From Paenimyroides marinum (GTDB lineage Bacteria > Bacteroidota > Bacteroidia > Flavobacteriales > Flavobacteriaceae), in the NCBI RefSeq assembly GCF_900108395.1, contig NZ_FNXE01000019.1, positions 1-57,846 on the forward strand: 57,846 nt of DNA, given 5' to 3'. Made by a program: the position numbers and the translations under genes. Shown piece after piece: positions 1-8,336 of the stretch. Position 1 is the first letter of the stretch, and each line of letters opens with the position of its first letter. The notes below the pieces were generated by a model that was not told where the DNA came from, searched no databases, and saw only the letters and a list, made by a program, of their open reading frames with translations.

Positions 1-757
1 ATACGTGGTGGTGCACTCCCCGCAGCCACCCTTTCAGGTTCATTATCGCCCTGTGCATTTCCGGGAAATTCCGCCCTTTTTTGCCCGAAGGCACACGGAC
101 CAGGTTCTCAAAATCTTTTTCCAATGGTTTGTAGCCTGTCCATAAATCGGTCTTTACATTTGCCGAAGGACCGATATGGTGTTTCATGAAACCCCCGAGC
201 GAAACAGACCCGGCATCGGGGATTACCTTGGCGTACAACCTGCTAATGCCTTTTTTCTTTTTCTCGATGCCAACCGCCACGAGTTTCTTGTTCTTGTTTT
301 TCCTGCCGCGGACACCTTCTTCCTGTCCGCCGAAAACGGCCTCGTCCACTTCCGCATCTCCATTTATGGGATGGTTTCCCGAACTTTTCATCGCTTTCAT
401 GACCTTGCGCTTGAACGCCCAACAGGTTTTTTGCCTGAGCGAGAGCTTCCGGCTCAGTTCGGTCGAGGTGATTTCTTTTTTGTTGGTGCTGACGAAATAA
501 ACAATGTAGAACGCTTTGAGAAGGTCGAACTTCACTTTGTGGAAGAGCGTGTTGGCCGTGGGCGATTCGGTGTAGTTGCAACTGGTGCATTGGCGGGAAT
601 GGGGGGACATCCCCCGGCATGAATTGCCATGCCCGCATTTTTTGCAAGTGAAACCGTTTCCCCATTTCAATTTGGCAAGGTAGGAAAGGCAACTGTCGGC
701 GTCCGGGAATTTTTCCCGAAACTCGAAAAGTGATAGGCTTTTGAATCTTTGCTCCAT
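1..757 (-). CDS. IS1595-family (ISXO2-like) transposase, 3' end outside window
   Basis: Transposase of an insertion sequence, read from an ATG at 757 to the window edge (about 252 residues, no stop). The N-terminus has a zinc ribbon (CKKCG, then CTSC about 20 residues on). The catalytic core shows an Asp in DAEVDEAVFGG, a second Asp in VKTDLWTGY and an Asn-Leu-Lys-Gly-Trp-Leu-Arg-Gly block near the edge, which fits the DDNK-type IS1595 transposases. The terminal WLRG-HHH motif shows that only the last few dozen residues are missing. The gene is visibly richer in G and C than everything to its right, a sign of recent arrival. Upstream, 822-847 holds a 9-bp inverted repeat (TTATACAAT/ATTGTATAA) near its likely promoter. 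I could not fix the terminal inverted repeat of the element. Confidence 0.88.
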   Translation of the reverse strand, partial: MEQRFKSLSLFEFREKFPDADSCLSYLAKLKWGNGFTCKKCGHGNSCRGMSPHSRQCTSCNYTESPTANTLFHKVKFDLLKAFYIVYFVSTNKKEITSTELSRKLSLRQKTCWAFKRKVMKAMKSSGNHPINGDAEVDEAVFGGQEEGVRGRKNKNKKLVAVGIEKKKKGISRLYAKVIPDAGSVSLGGFMKHHIGPSANVKTDLWTGYKPLEKDFENLVRVPSGKKGRNFPEMHRAIMNLKGWLRGVHHHV

Positions 758-930
758 GGTTTTGGGTTTTGTTTACCCGAATTTACTACTTTTGGTGCTA
801 ATGACAAAGTGCCTAAGTCAATTATACAATCTGAATAAATTGTATAAAATGGCGCAAATGAAAAGAACATTAAAAAACAATAATAGATACTGATTCGATT
901 TCTTTTTCATAAATCTACTTCAAATTAAAT

Positions 931-2031
931 CTACTGCGCATCCAACGCTTGCAACGCAAAACTTCCCAACCAGTGGCTTCCCATATAATCATCGTTTGAA
1001 ATGTTTGGAAAAGCAACATTAAAATGTTTTATAGCAATTGGTTTTAAATGGTTCAGTTCAGGCAACACTTTGGCAATTTCAAACAAACAAGTTGCTCGGC
1101 TAAAGTTCAATCCGTCTAAATGCACCAAATGTCCGTCATTTCTGTCAGAAACTTTACCAACTTCTAAATCAAAATTCTTATCAAATAATTGTGGTAAAAA
1201 TTGGTTTAACCACGTTTTATAATCGTTTGTTTCTAAAACTTTGCTTAGCAACCAGGCTTCCTGCAAACAAGGCGATAAGAAATCGTGTCCGCTGGGTTCA
1301 TAAGCAATCGGGCAGTTGGTATCGTTGGTATATAATTCCTTAGCTTTTGCTGTGATTGCATCTTTTAATTTGGTGTTGCCCACGGTTTCAGCATATTCCA
1401 AGCTCAATGCCATGCCAAAAGCGGTATTGTCGTGTGTTCCGGTTCTAATGGGATAATTCAATTTTGGCAGATAGTTTAAATATCTTTCAACAAAAACATT
1501 CTCTAACGGTTGCAAGGTTTTGTACCATTGTTGTGCTTTCGGATTTTCTTTCCACGTATATAGTTCTTCCTGCAATTTAAAGAACCATGCCCAGCCGTAA
1601 GTTCTTTCGAAATTCTTGTTATGTTCCTGGTCAAAAAAAACTTTTTCTACCGATACATTTTCATCTGTAAAAACCTTGGTTAACAACGCATCAATAGTTC
1701 CATCATTATTTAACTCAGGAAATTGTTTCCATAACTTTACTACCGACCAATAACCATGAGCCGACGAATGCCAATCGAAACATCCGTAAAAGATTGGTCG
1801 CAATGCTTTAGGAGATTTTAATTCTGCATCAGATGCCAAAACTTGTCCCAATTTATTAGGATATTCCACTTCTAAACAATGCAGCGGAAGTGCAATGATT
1901 TTTTGTGCTTCGGCTAATTCTAATTTTAAGTTTTTAGAAGTAACGATTTCGGAATTTTGCTTAACAGCAGTTTCTTTTTGGCAGGAAAACAAACAGCTTG
2001 ATAATAAAAGGGTAAAAAATAAATTTTTCAT
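931..2031 (-). CDS. DUF2891 family lipoprotein
   Basis: 366 residues beginning with a lipoprotein signal peptide: a basic start, a hydrophobic LLLSS stretch and Cys in LFSCQKE, so it is probably exported and lipid-anchored. The body matches the DUF2891 family: an N-terminal half with YPNKLGQV, then FYGCFDWHSSAHGYW, and a later TGTHDNTAFG and YEPSGHDFLSP. The His- and Trp-rich blocks resemble the alpha/alpha-barrel fold of glycan-acting enzymes, but no reaction is established for the family. It stands alone: 89 bp separate its start from the end of the next minus gene. Confidence 0.85.
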   Translation of the reverse strand: MKNLFFTLLLSSCLFSCQKETAVKQNSEIVTSKNLKLELAEAQKIIALPLHCLEVEYPNKLGQVLASDAELKSPKALRPIFYGCFDWHSSAHGYWSVVKLWKQFPELNNDGTIDALLTKVFTDENVSVEKVFFDQEHNKNFERTYGWAWFFKLQEELYTWKENPKAQQWYKTLQPLENVFVERYLNYLPKLNYPIRTGTHDNTAFGMALSLEYAETVGNTKLKDAITAKAKELYTNDTNCPIAYEPSGHDFLSPCLQEAWLLSKVLETNDYKTWLNQFLPQLFDKNFDLEVGKVSDRNDGHLVHLDGLNFSRATCLFEIAKVLPELNHLKPIAIKHFNVAFPNISNDDYMGSHWLGSFALQALDAQ

Positions 2032-2118
2032 GTGGATTAATTTCTATAAATATAGAAAATTCTACAAAAAAAGCAGCTCAAAATGGAACTGCTTTAAAAT
2101 TATTTTGTTTGTTTGTTT

Positions 2119-2397
2119 TTACAAAACATCCTGAATATCCTTGTTTCTGTCAAACGTTGCTTTTGCAAACGGGCACAAAGGTAAAATCTTGATATTGTTT
2201 TCACGAGCGTATTCAACTGCAGCCAAAACCATTTCTTTACCCACACCTCTGCCCTTAAATTCGGGATTTACTTCGGTATGATCAATAATAATTTTTTCAG
2301 CACCCGCTTTGCTATAAGTCATTTCGCCAGCTTTTGTTCCGTTTTCTTCAGCAATAAAAGCTCCTTTGGTTTCTTGTTGTTTGTGATTAATTTCCAT
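2119..2397 (-). CDS. Small GNAT acetyltransferase, YjdJ type
   Basis: A 92-residue protein of the short GNAT class (COG2388/YjdJ-like). The acetyl-CoA loop is seen in VNPEFKGRGVGKEMV (about residues 42-56), followed by an AVEYARENNIKILPLCPFA segment whose Cys is typical of this subgroup. The whole protein is little more than the cofactor-binding half of a GNAT fold. The substrate is unknown. It is transcribed alone or with the permease at 2459-3886, 61 bp upstream on the same strand. Confidence 0.85.
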   Translation of the reverse strand: MEINHKQQETKGAFIAEENGTKAGEMTYSKAGAEKIIIDHTEVNPEFKGRGVGKEMVLAAVEYARENNIKILPLCPFAKATFDRNKDIQDVL

Positions 2398-2458
2398 AAC
2401 GATTTTGTTTTATGTTAGTACCCTAAAATTATAAAATACTTTGGTAACCCCCGTTAAC

Positions 2459-3886
2459 TTACATTAATTTCTGCTGTTTATTTTTTTGAACGATTTGATA
2501 CGTTATAAACAAAAGAAGCAGCCAAACAGGAATTAAAATTACCGAAATATGCATACCGGTTACACTCATAATTACTAAAATAGCCAGTAAAAATACGATA
2601 CAGATGTAATTGGAAACAGGATACAAAATAGATGGAAACTTCGTTGAAACTGTTTCCCGATCTTTTGTCTTTCTGAATTTTAAATGAGTAAACGAAATCA
2701 TTACCCAGTTGATGATTAAACATGAAACTACTAACGACATTAATATTTTAAAAGCTTCATCGGGAACAAATTTATTAATGATGATGCACAAACCGGCAAA
2801 ACAACTTGATACAATGATTGCACGTGTTGGTACCGAACTTTTATTTAAATGCATTAAGAATTTTGGGGCATTGCCTTGTTCTGCCAACCCGAACAACATA
2901 CGGCTGTTACTGTAAACCGAACTGTTGTACACTGATAAAGCAGCCGTTAAAACGATTAAATTTAGTGCATTTGCAATTAAATTAGTTGCCGAAACATCGG
3001 TTCCAAACAAACTAAAATGCATTCCTTTCAAATTATCAAAAACGGTAACAAACGGACTTGTTTTTGTGGTAATGGTTTCCCAAGGCGAAAGCGAAAACAA
3101 GATAATCAACGCTCCTACATAAAAAATCAAAATCCTGTAAATAACCTGATTGGTTGCTTTCGGGATATTTTTCTCCGGATTTTCGGCTTCGGCAGCCGTA
3201 ATCCCAATCAATTCCAAACCACCAAACGAGAACATGATAATTGCCATAACCGACAATAATCCCTGATAACCCTCAGACGTTTTTTCAAACCAGCCTTTCG
3301 GAAAAAAACCGCCGTTGTTGGTTAAATTTGAGATGCTTGCCTGTTCGCCACCAGTTCCCGAAACCAATAAATACGTTCCAAAAACAATCATGGCAACGAT
3401 TGCCGCTACTTTAATAATGGAAAACCAAAATTCGGCTTCGCCAAATAATTTTACCGATCCCAGATTTAAAGCGGTAATTGCCAGAAAGAAAAAGGTACTT
3501 GAAGCCCATAATGGAATTTCGGGCCACCAATATTGTATGTAAATTCCAATAGCGGTAAGTTCAGACATGGAAACCAGAATATACAGAATCCAGTAATTCC
3601 AACCCGATGCATATCCGGCAAACGAACCCCAGTATTTATACGCAAAATGCGAAAACGAACCCGAAACGGGTTCTTCTACAACCATTTCGCCTAACTGACG
3701 CATGATAAAAAAAGCAATGATACCCGCAAAGGCATATCCAAAAATAACTGATGGACCTGCTAAAACGGCCGCCGGACCAATACCTAAAAATAGCCCTGTT
3801 CCTATGGCTCCGCCTAATGCAATTAGCTGAATATGTCGGTTAGATAATCCTCGTTTTAATGTGCTCTCCTGTTGATCTTCTTTCAA
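2459..3886 (-). CDS. Amino-acid permease, AAT/APC family
   Basis: 475-residue inner-membrane transporter with about 12 hydrophobic segments. The N-terminus carries the hallmark LKRGLSNRHIQLIALGGAIG followed by a GTGLFLG block of the amino acid transporter (AAT) branch of the APC superfamily, which couples amino-acid uptake to protons. The next blocks (RQLGEMVVEEPVSGSFSHFA, about residues 64-83; GWNYWILYILVSMSELTA) also fit AroP/CycA/AnsP-type carriers. The sequence alone does not tell which amino acid is carried. Length is normal for the family. Confidence 0.9.
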   Translation of the reverse strand: MKEDQQESTLKRGLSNRHIQLIALGGAIGTGLFLGIGPAAVLAGPSVIFGYAFAGIIAFFIMRQLGEMVVEEPVSGSFSHFAYKYWGSFAGYASGWNYWILYILVSMSELTAIGIYIQYWWPEIPLWASSTFFFLAITALNLGSVKLFGEAEFWFSIIKVAAIVAMIVFGTYLLVSGTGGEQASISNLTNNGGFFPKGWFEKTSEGYQGLLSVMAIIMFSFGGLELIGITAAEAENPEKNIPKATNQVIYRILIFYVGALIILFSLSPWETITTKTSPFVTVFDNLKGMHFSLFGTDVSATNLIANALNLIVLTAALSVYNSSVYSNSRMLFGLAEQGNAPKFLMHLNKSSVPTRAIIVSSCFAGLCIIINKFVPDEAFKILMSLVVSCLIINWVMISFTHLKFRKTKDRETVSTKFPSILYPVSNYICIVFLLAILVIMSVTGMHISVILIPVWLLLLFITYQIVQKNKQQKLM

Positions 3887-3967
3887 AATGATACGTTTTA
3901 GTTTTATCGATTGCTAAAATAGTTGTTTATTTTAGAAAATCAATAAAAAAAGGTTACCTCAGCAACC

Positions 3968-4522
3968 TTAATTTTTAACAATAAACACCCATTTGTTGGT
4001 ATCTGTGAGCCCGGCACCTAAAAGTTGAACAAAATAATGCACTTGTCCGTTATTTTGTTTTAAAGCTTCACGCACCACTTTAAGTCCTTGAATTTGCGCC
4101 CAATATTTCTCTACTTCGTCTTTATCGCTTGGACCATTGGTTAACTCTACCGCATCATTTGGCAAAAATACATAATCATTAGTCAATGTTCTTTCAAAAT
4201 CTTGTGGTGGTGTTAAAGGCGATGGCACTATAATTTCGCCCATGCCCATCCAAATCTGAGAAGCATAGTATAACTGTTCGTTTCCTTCTACGTAATGCAC
4301 CTTAATATATCCAGCATCTGCAGGTGGTCGGTTTTCTACCTGCAAATTGTATGTCGGATAATTGTCTTGATAGGTGTATATTTTTCCACCTTCAAATCTA
4401 TTCGATGTTTCATCAACAATTAATACAGTAATTGAATTTTCTGGTACTATTGGACTAACATCGTCAGTACAACAACCTGAAAAAATCCATCCTAAAAATA
4501 ATAAACTTAAAATATGTCTCAT
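3968..4522 (-). CDS. Hypothetical lipoprotein
   Basis: 184 residues with a lipoprotein signal peptide (FLGWIFSGCCTDD, acylated Cys about residue 17), so probably anchored to the outer or inner membrane. I recognise no domain. The C-terminal part reads as a small beta-rich domain ending in NKWVFIVKN. Its ATG overlaps the stop of the upstream 62-residue gene by four bases (ATGA), so the two are probably translated together. Confidence 0.75.
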   Translation of the reverse strand: MRHILSLLFLGWIFSGCCTDDVSPIVPENSITVLIVDETSNRFEGGKIYTYQDNYPTYNLQVENRPPADAGYIKVHYVEGNEQLYYASQIWMGMGEIIVPSPLTPPQDFERTLTNDYVFLPNDAVELTNGPSDKDEVEKYWAQIQGLKVVREALKQNNGQVHYFVQLLGAGLTDTNKWVFIVKN

Positions 4523-4707
4523 TTTCCATATTTTTTTAAAATTCCATAAAATAATAAACTCAATCCCACACCTGCTGCTGCCCCTAATTTTTTAGAATGT
4601 CCTGTAATATTTGTTACTGCAATACCCGCAGCCGCACCTGTGGTTACCAATGCAGCTACGTCTTCATAGTTAAGCTGCTTCGTTTCTTTTTCTACTAAAT
4701 ATGTCAT
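4519..4707 (-). CDS. Small hypothetical membrane-associated protein
   Basis: 62 residues. The first 20 are polar and the rest is Ala/Gly-rich and hydrophobic (VTTGAAAGIAV, LGAAAGVGLSLLFYGILKK), suggesting one or two short membrane-inserted helices with a glycine-zipper look. It is not a recognised family. It overlaps the start of the lipoprotein at 3968-4522 by four bases, which supports it as a real gene in a two-gene operon. Confidence 0.6.
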   Translation of the reverse strand: MTYLVEKETKQLNYEDVAALVTTGAAAGIAVTNITGHSKKLGAAAGVGLSLLFYGILKKYGK

Positions 4708-4799
4708 AATTCATTTTTTATTTTAAAATTAACGATTTTTTAGCGTATCAATGTGTTTTTTAACATTAAAACCCTCTTAAAAGAGTGCGTTTCAATTTG

Positions 4800-4807
4800 T
4801 ATCTTTG
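4800..4807 (+). promoter_or_regulatory. -7 box (TATCTTTG) of the HAD gene
   Basis: TATCTTTG matches the Bacteroidota -7 consensus TAnnTTTG and lies 15 bp before the ATG at 4822. It supports that start over an upstream ATG at 4753, which would lie before the promoter. Confidence 0.6.
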
Positions 4808-4821
4808 TAAAAAAATTGACT

Positions 4822-5517
4822 ATGACTTCTACGTTTAAAGTAATTGCTTTTGATGCCGACGATACACTTTTTATCAACGAACCTTATTTTGATGAAGCCG
4901 AAGAAAAATTTTGTGCTTTAATGAGCAATTATTTATCGAAACAAAGTTTGTCGCAGGCATTGTTTCAAACGCAGATTACTAATTTACCCTTATACGGCTA
5001 CGGCATTAAAGGCTATGTTTTATCGATGGTACAAACGGCTTACGAGGTTTCGAACCATACGGTATCGACCAAAGTAATGGAGAAAATTATTGGAATTGGC
5101 AAAGAATTAATGGCGAAACCTGTTGTTTTATTAGAAGGAATTGAAGACACCTTACAACAGTTACATGGAAAATACAAATTGGTAGTTGCTACAAAAGGCG
5201 ATTTAAAAGATCAGCACCGAAAATTGCATTTATCGGGATTAGGTGCTTATTTTCATCATATCGAAGTGATGGTGGAAAAGGAAGAACTGGATTATGAAAA
5301 GTTATTGAAGCGTTTGGAGATTGAACCCGAAAACTTTTTAATGATCGGCAATTCGTTAAAATCCGATGTGTTGCCGGTTTTAAACATTGGCGGAACAGCG
5401 GTTCACGTGCCTTTTCACACCACGTGGGCACACGAGCGTATTGACCATGAAATTGTTCACGAGAATTTTTACACGGCTGAAAATGTAAAAGAAATTGTGG
5501 GATTGTTGAAATTGTAA
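4822..5517 (+). CDS. HAD-superfamily hydrolase (phosphatase)
   Basis: 231 residues from the ATG at 4822, preferred because the promoter box at 4800-4807 lies between it and the upstream in-frame ATG. The nucleophile motif is VIAFDADDTLF near the N-terminus. Motif II (VVATKGD) and the acidic motif (MIGNSLKSDV) follow at the usual spacing, with an alpha-helical cap between. The family hydrolyses small phosphorylated metabolites in the cytoplasm, and the substrate cannot be read from the sequence. It is convergent with the gene at 5519-6508, with only one base between the stops. Confidence 0.87.
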   Translation: MTSTFKVIAFDADDTLFINEPYFDEAEEKFCALMSNYLSKQSLSQALFQTQITNLPLYGYGIKGYVLSMVQTAYEVSNHTVSTKVMEKIIGIGKELMAKPVVLLEGIEDTLQQLHGKYKLVVATKGDLKDQHRKLHLSGLGAYFHHIEVMVEKEELDYEKLLKRLEIEPENFLMIGNSLKSDVLPVLNIGGTAVHVPFHTTWAHERIDHEIVHENFYTAENVKEIVGLLKL

Positions 5518-5518
5518 T

Positions 5519-6508
5519 TTAATCAAATTCTTTAAGAATGAGTTTAAAAATGCTGTTTTCAATATTTTCTTCTTTTTCTATTTCCCTTCCATTTTTCAAC
5601 ATTTCAGCCTTCTCGTCTTCGTTAAAAGTATTAAATTCAATAAATTCTTCTTCTATGCCTTCAATAAAGCTTTTTAAGGTCGATTTGTCAAAGTGATAAT
5701 ACGCAAATTGTTTTGGATCTTGTATTACTTGTAAAGCATCTTCCACATGAAGCTTATTACTTTCAGTTAATTTCGAGCAGTAACCTTCTTTGTTATTTTC
5801 AATTACCTTAACTATTCTGCTCATTAATTCGTAATCAGCTGAAGTTGGATTTTTTTCGATCTGTTTAATAATATGGGTAAGTATATTTTTAGATTCTTCA
5901 GAAAGTTTAATCTCTTTTTTCGATACTGTTTGTTTTATTAAATTTTCAACAACATCTATCAACTCCTTGATTTCGCCACCGTCCGGCGACTGTACATTTC
6001 CGCTTATCTCCCCTATACCAGAAACAAAAGTACTCAATAAATAATTTGTTCCGTCAAACATTAAAAGGTCGTTTCGCTCATATCTTGTTGTTTGAGCCAC
6101 CTTTCCAAATGCTTTTGTTAACAATTCTGCATCTTCCTTATTAATTTGAGCTTGGTATTTTTTTACATTTACTTTTTTGTAATTTTCTTCTGCATACCAT
6201 AAACTAGATTTAGCTTTTTGAAAACGAACTACAAAACTTTCGGCTTCATAATTTTTAATATCTCTGTCAACTTGAAAAATATATTCGGCATCAAAAGATG
6301 GGCGAACCAACATTCTTATATGAAAATCTTCTTCCAAACCTTCATACAATTTCTCTTTTATTTTTTGATTATATTCTAAACTATATTTTGGTAAATCAAA
6401 ATAATTATCATTGGGCTTTAAACCATCATACATAAGAAATAATTGACTTTGTGCTGTAAAAAAGTTCCCAAGCCAAAAAAGTAAAATAAAACAGTTTCTT
6501 GTTGTCAT
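5519..6508 (-). CDS. Hypothetical secreted protein
   Basis: About 329 residues starting at the ATG at 6508, chosen because it opens directly into a signal peptide (NCFILLFWLGNFFTAQSQ, likely cut after AQS). An in-frame ATG six codons upstream is the alternative. The mature part is highly charged and mostly helical in its C-terminal half (Lys/Glu/Asn-rich). No domain was recognised. Confidence 0.6.
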   Translation of the reverse strand: MTTRNCFILLFWLGNFFTAQSQLFLMYDGLKPNDNYFDLPKYSLEYNQKIKEKLYEGLEEDFHIRMLVRPSFDAEYIFQVDRDIKNYEAESFVVRFQKAKSSLWYAEENYKKVNVKKYQAQINKEDAELLTKAFGKVAQTTRYERNDLLMFDGTNYLLSTFVSGIGEISGNVQSPDGGEIKELIDVVENLIKQTVSKKEIKLSEESKNILTHIIKQIEKNPTSADYELMSRIVKVIENNKEGYCSKLTESNKLHVEDALQVIQDPKQFAYYHFDKSTLKSFIEGIEEEFIEFNTFNEDEKAEMLKNGREIEKEENIENSIFKLILKEFD

Positions 6509-6553
6509 AAATATAATTTCCCCCAATTTAAGTAAATCATTTTAATAAATACT

Positions 6554-6943
6554 TCATTTTTCTGCAAAAGCAATGATGTGTCCGTCTAAATCTGCAAAAT
6601 AACACACTTTATCTCCCCAATCTCTGTCTTTAATTTCGCTTATAAGTTGTGCACCTGCGGTTATTGCGTTGGTATATTCCCATTCGATATTTTCCACATA
6701 TAAGTAAAGTTCGCAACGTGGTATTCCGTTACCCTTATCAGGATGCGGCGTTTTATCTGCTAATATTTTTGCGATTCCTTTATTGGGCATTAATCCTAAC
6801 TTGAAATTCTTTGCCAATTGAAATTCGGTCATTCCCGGCACGTTTAATTCCGGATTTTGTCTGAATAATTTTGTGTAAAATTCGGTACTTAACTGTTGGT
6901 CGTTCACATACAGAATGGTGTGAATGAATTGAATGTGCTGCAT
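6554..6943 (-). CDS. VOC-family (glyoxalase/bleomycin-resistance fold) protein
   Basis: 129 residues with the paired beta-alpha-beta-beta-beta layout of the vicinal-oxygen-chelate fold. It opens with IQFIHTILYVNDQQLSTEFY and closes with WGDKVCYFADLDGHIIAFAE, the usual C-terminal metal-site strand (final Glu). The family includes metal-dependent isomerases, dioxygenases and drug-binding proteins, and the reaction here is unknown. It stands alone on the minus strand, separated from ssb by a terminator. Confidence 0.85.
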   Translation of the reverse strand: MQHIQFIHTILYVNDQQLSTEFYTKLFRQNPELNVPGMTEFQLAKNFKLGLMPNKGIAKILADKTPHPDKGNGIPRCELYLYVENIEWEYTNAITAGAQLISEIKDRDWGDKVCYFADLDGHIIAFAEK

Positions 6944-6965
6944 CTTTTTTTATCGAAAATAAAAA

Positions 6966-6988
6966 AAATCCCGAACACATCGGGATTT
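6966..6988 (-). terminator. Terminator after ssb
   Basis: A 9-bp perfect stem (AAATCCCGA / TCGGGATTT) with a 5-base loop, flanked by A and T runs. It lies between ssb (ends at 7150) and the VOC gene, so it ends ssb transcription on the minus strand. Confidence 0.65.
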
Positions 6989-7060
6989 TAATTTTTAAAA
7001 GAAATTGACTATCTGCGATTCTCTTCCAAAATATACCAGTACCTAATATATGTAGGTAGT

Positions 7061-7143
7061 CGTCACTTCGATAGCTCAATGTAGTGAAGCCTTTCGGCAA
7101 GCCCAAAACAAGCTATAAAGAAGTTCTAATTATAAGTTCTCGA
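7061..7143. repeat. Degenerate extragenic repeat
   Basis: Starts with CGTCACTTCGA and ends in AGTTCTCGA. The same two blocks in the same order occur at 50556-50603. It looks like a decayed copy of the short intergenic repeats common in flavobacterial genomes. Confidence 0.4.
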
Positions 7144-7149
7144 TAATCA

Positions 7150-7473
7150 TTAAAAGAATAAGACTTCGTTTATAACAATTTCTGTAATGCTGCGTTTAAT
7201 GCCTTCTTTGTCTTCGTAGGTGCGGTAAGTTAGTTTGCCTTCAACGGCAATTTCCTTACCTTTTTCTACATATTTCTGAATCAGCTCTGCGGTTTTTCCC
7301 CAAGCAACAATATTGTGCCACTGGGTGGTTTCTACTTTTTCTTTTTTATCGTTGTAATAAAAATCACTGGTTGCTAACGATAAAGATACTTTTGTTCCGT
7401 TGTCAAAAGTTTTTGTCTCCGGGTTGTTGCCTACTCTACCGATTAGGCGAACGTTGTTTCTTAATGTACTCAT
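7150..7473 (-). CDS. ssb: Single-stranded DNA-binding protein, short form
   Basis: 107-residue OB-fold protein: LRNNVRLIGRVGNNPE, then TQWHNIVAWGKTAELIQKYVEKG and VEGKLTYRTYEDKEG, all conserved in bacterial SSB. It covers and protects single-stranded DNA during replication, repair or transfer. It ends right after the OB-fold (INEVLFF) and lacks both the flexible linker and the acidic tip that docks SSB partner proteins. It is therefore probably a second, short SSB paralogue (the type common in Bacteroidota) and not the main replication SSB. Confidence 0.9.
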   Translation of the reverse strand: MSTLRNNVRLIGRVGNNPETKTFDNGTKVSLSLATSDFYYNDKKEKVETTQWHNIVAWGKTAELIQKYVEKGKEIAVEGKLTYRTYEDKEGIKRSITEIVINEVLFF

Positions 7474-7645
7474 GGCGTTTAAATTTTAAATGATTAAAAA
7501 ATTATCTGGTACAAAGTTGCTGTAAGTTACAAATTTTATTCGGTTGTTAATCGTTTATAGTCGATTGTAAACGTTTGTTGTCGAATATTATACTAAAAAT
7601 CAATAGAATAAATATACGAAACAAAACCGTTACCATTGGTTTTTA

Positions 7646-7723
7646 TCACAAATTATCTAACGGACTTTTTATCTTTCGTTTTGCAGCATCGGTCAAATGG
7701 GTGTGAATCAACGTTTTTTTCAT
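7646..7723 (-). pseudogene. Tyrosine recombinase C-terminal remnant
   Basis: 25 codons on the minus strand, ending in THLTDAAKRKIKSPLDNL and a TGA stop. The block matches the C-terminus of Bacteroidota XerD-like/integron-type recombinases (pattern ...IYTHLT...IKSPLDNL). The position of the nucleophilic Tyr is His here (LIHTHLT), so the remnant could not be catalytic even if joined to the missing part. Similarity stops where repeat A1 begins at 7727. It is the left border of the accessory island. The 170 bp between it and ssb hold nothing else I recognise. Confidence 0.6.
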
Positions 7724-7726
7724 AAA

Positions 7727-7990
7727 AACAACTAAGCTTTAGCTTCGCTCTGTTCGGCTTTGCCTCAAGTCGTCTTTTTATTCCGCCGAATGTGTTTACC
7801 TCAGAATTATTAAATTTTTTTTAAGGAATCGGTGATTATTAATTCACATTCAGCTTTTTTCTTTAATTTAGCTTCTGTGGAAATCTAACGAAGTGGTTCG
7901 ATGCAGTCAAACACATCGGCTACGTTACTGCTAAATTGAGACTTTCGGCTTTGGTTTTCCGTCACTTTGCCAATTCGTTTCCCGATGGCG
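7727..7990 (+). repeat. Island repeat A, copy 1
   Basis: About 260 bp, nearly identical over its first 220 bp to 13161-13385. It opens with AACAACTAAG (one base off the boundary motif AATAACTAAG) followed by a CTTTAGCTTCG block. Inside, GCCGAATGTGTTT (7785-7797) can pair with AAACACATCGGC (7909-7920) with one bulged A, and further blocks around them are also complementary. Such an imperfect hairpin is what an integron attC site looks like, but the length is at the upper limit. It fills most of the gene-free stretch 7474-8087 upstream of mazE. Confidence 0.7.
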
Positions 7991-8087
7991 GTAATTTTAT
8001 AAGAGAACTCACAATAATTAACTTTCAGACATAGAATTTGGAAAATTAAAATTTTTGTAATTACTTTGTAATAACAAATGTATAATT

Positions 8088-8336
8088 ATGGAAATTTCAG
8101 TAATAAATATCGGAAACTCTAAAGGAATAAGACTTTCTAAAACAATTCTCGAAAAATACAGTATCAACGATAAAATAGAACTAATTCTTGAGAAAGGTTA
8201 CATCGTTTTGAAACCAAAGATAGAACCAAGAAAAGATTGGGAAAAAGCATTCAAAAAAATGCATGAAAACGGAGACGACCAGCTTTTAATGGACGATATT
8301 TTTGAAGACGAAAATTTTGAAGAATGGAGCAAGTAA
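8088..8336 (+). CDS. mazE: MazE-like antitoxin (AbrB/SpoVT fold)
   Basis: 82 residues. The N-terminal 45 form a swapped-hairpin AbrB DNA-binding domain (SVINIGNSKGIRLSKTILEKY, then IELILEKGYIVLKP). The acidic C-terminus (ENGDDQLLMDDIFEDENFEE) is the kind of tail that wraps and neutralises MazF. It overlaps the toxin gene by 13 bp, so the two are translationally coupled. The pair is expected to repress its own promoter. Preferred over a generic AbrB regulator because of the adjacent toxin. Confidence 0.88.
   Translation: MEISVINIGNSKGIRLSKTILEKYSINDKIELILEKGYIVLKPKIEPRKDWEKAFKKMHENGDDQLLMDDIFEDENFEEWSK

Noticed and set aside
176..692. Open frames of about 100-149 codons on both strands in the first 700 bp
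   Set aside because: All are shadows of the IS1595 transposase, whose frame is on the minus strand and contains zinc-ribbon and catalytic motifs.
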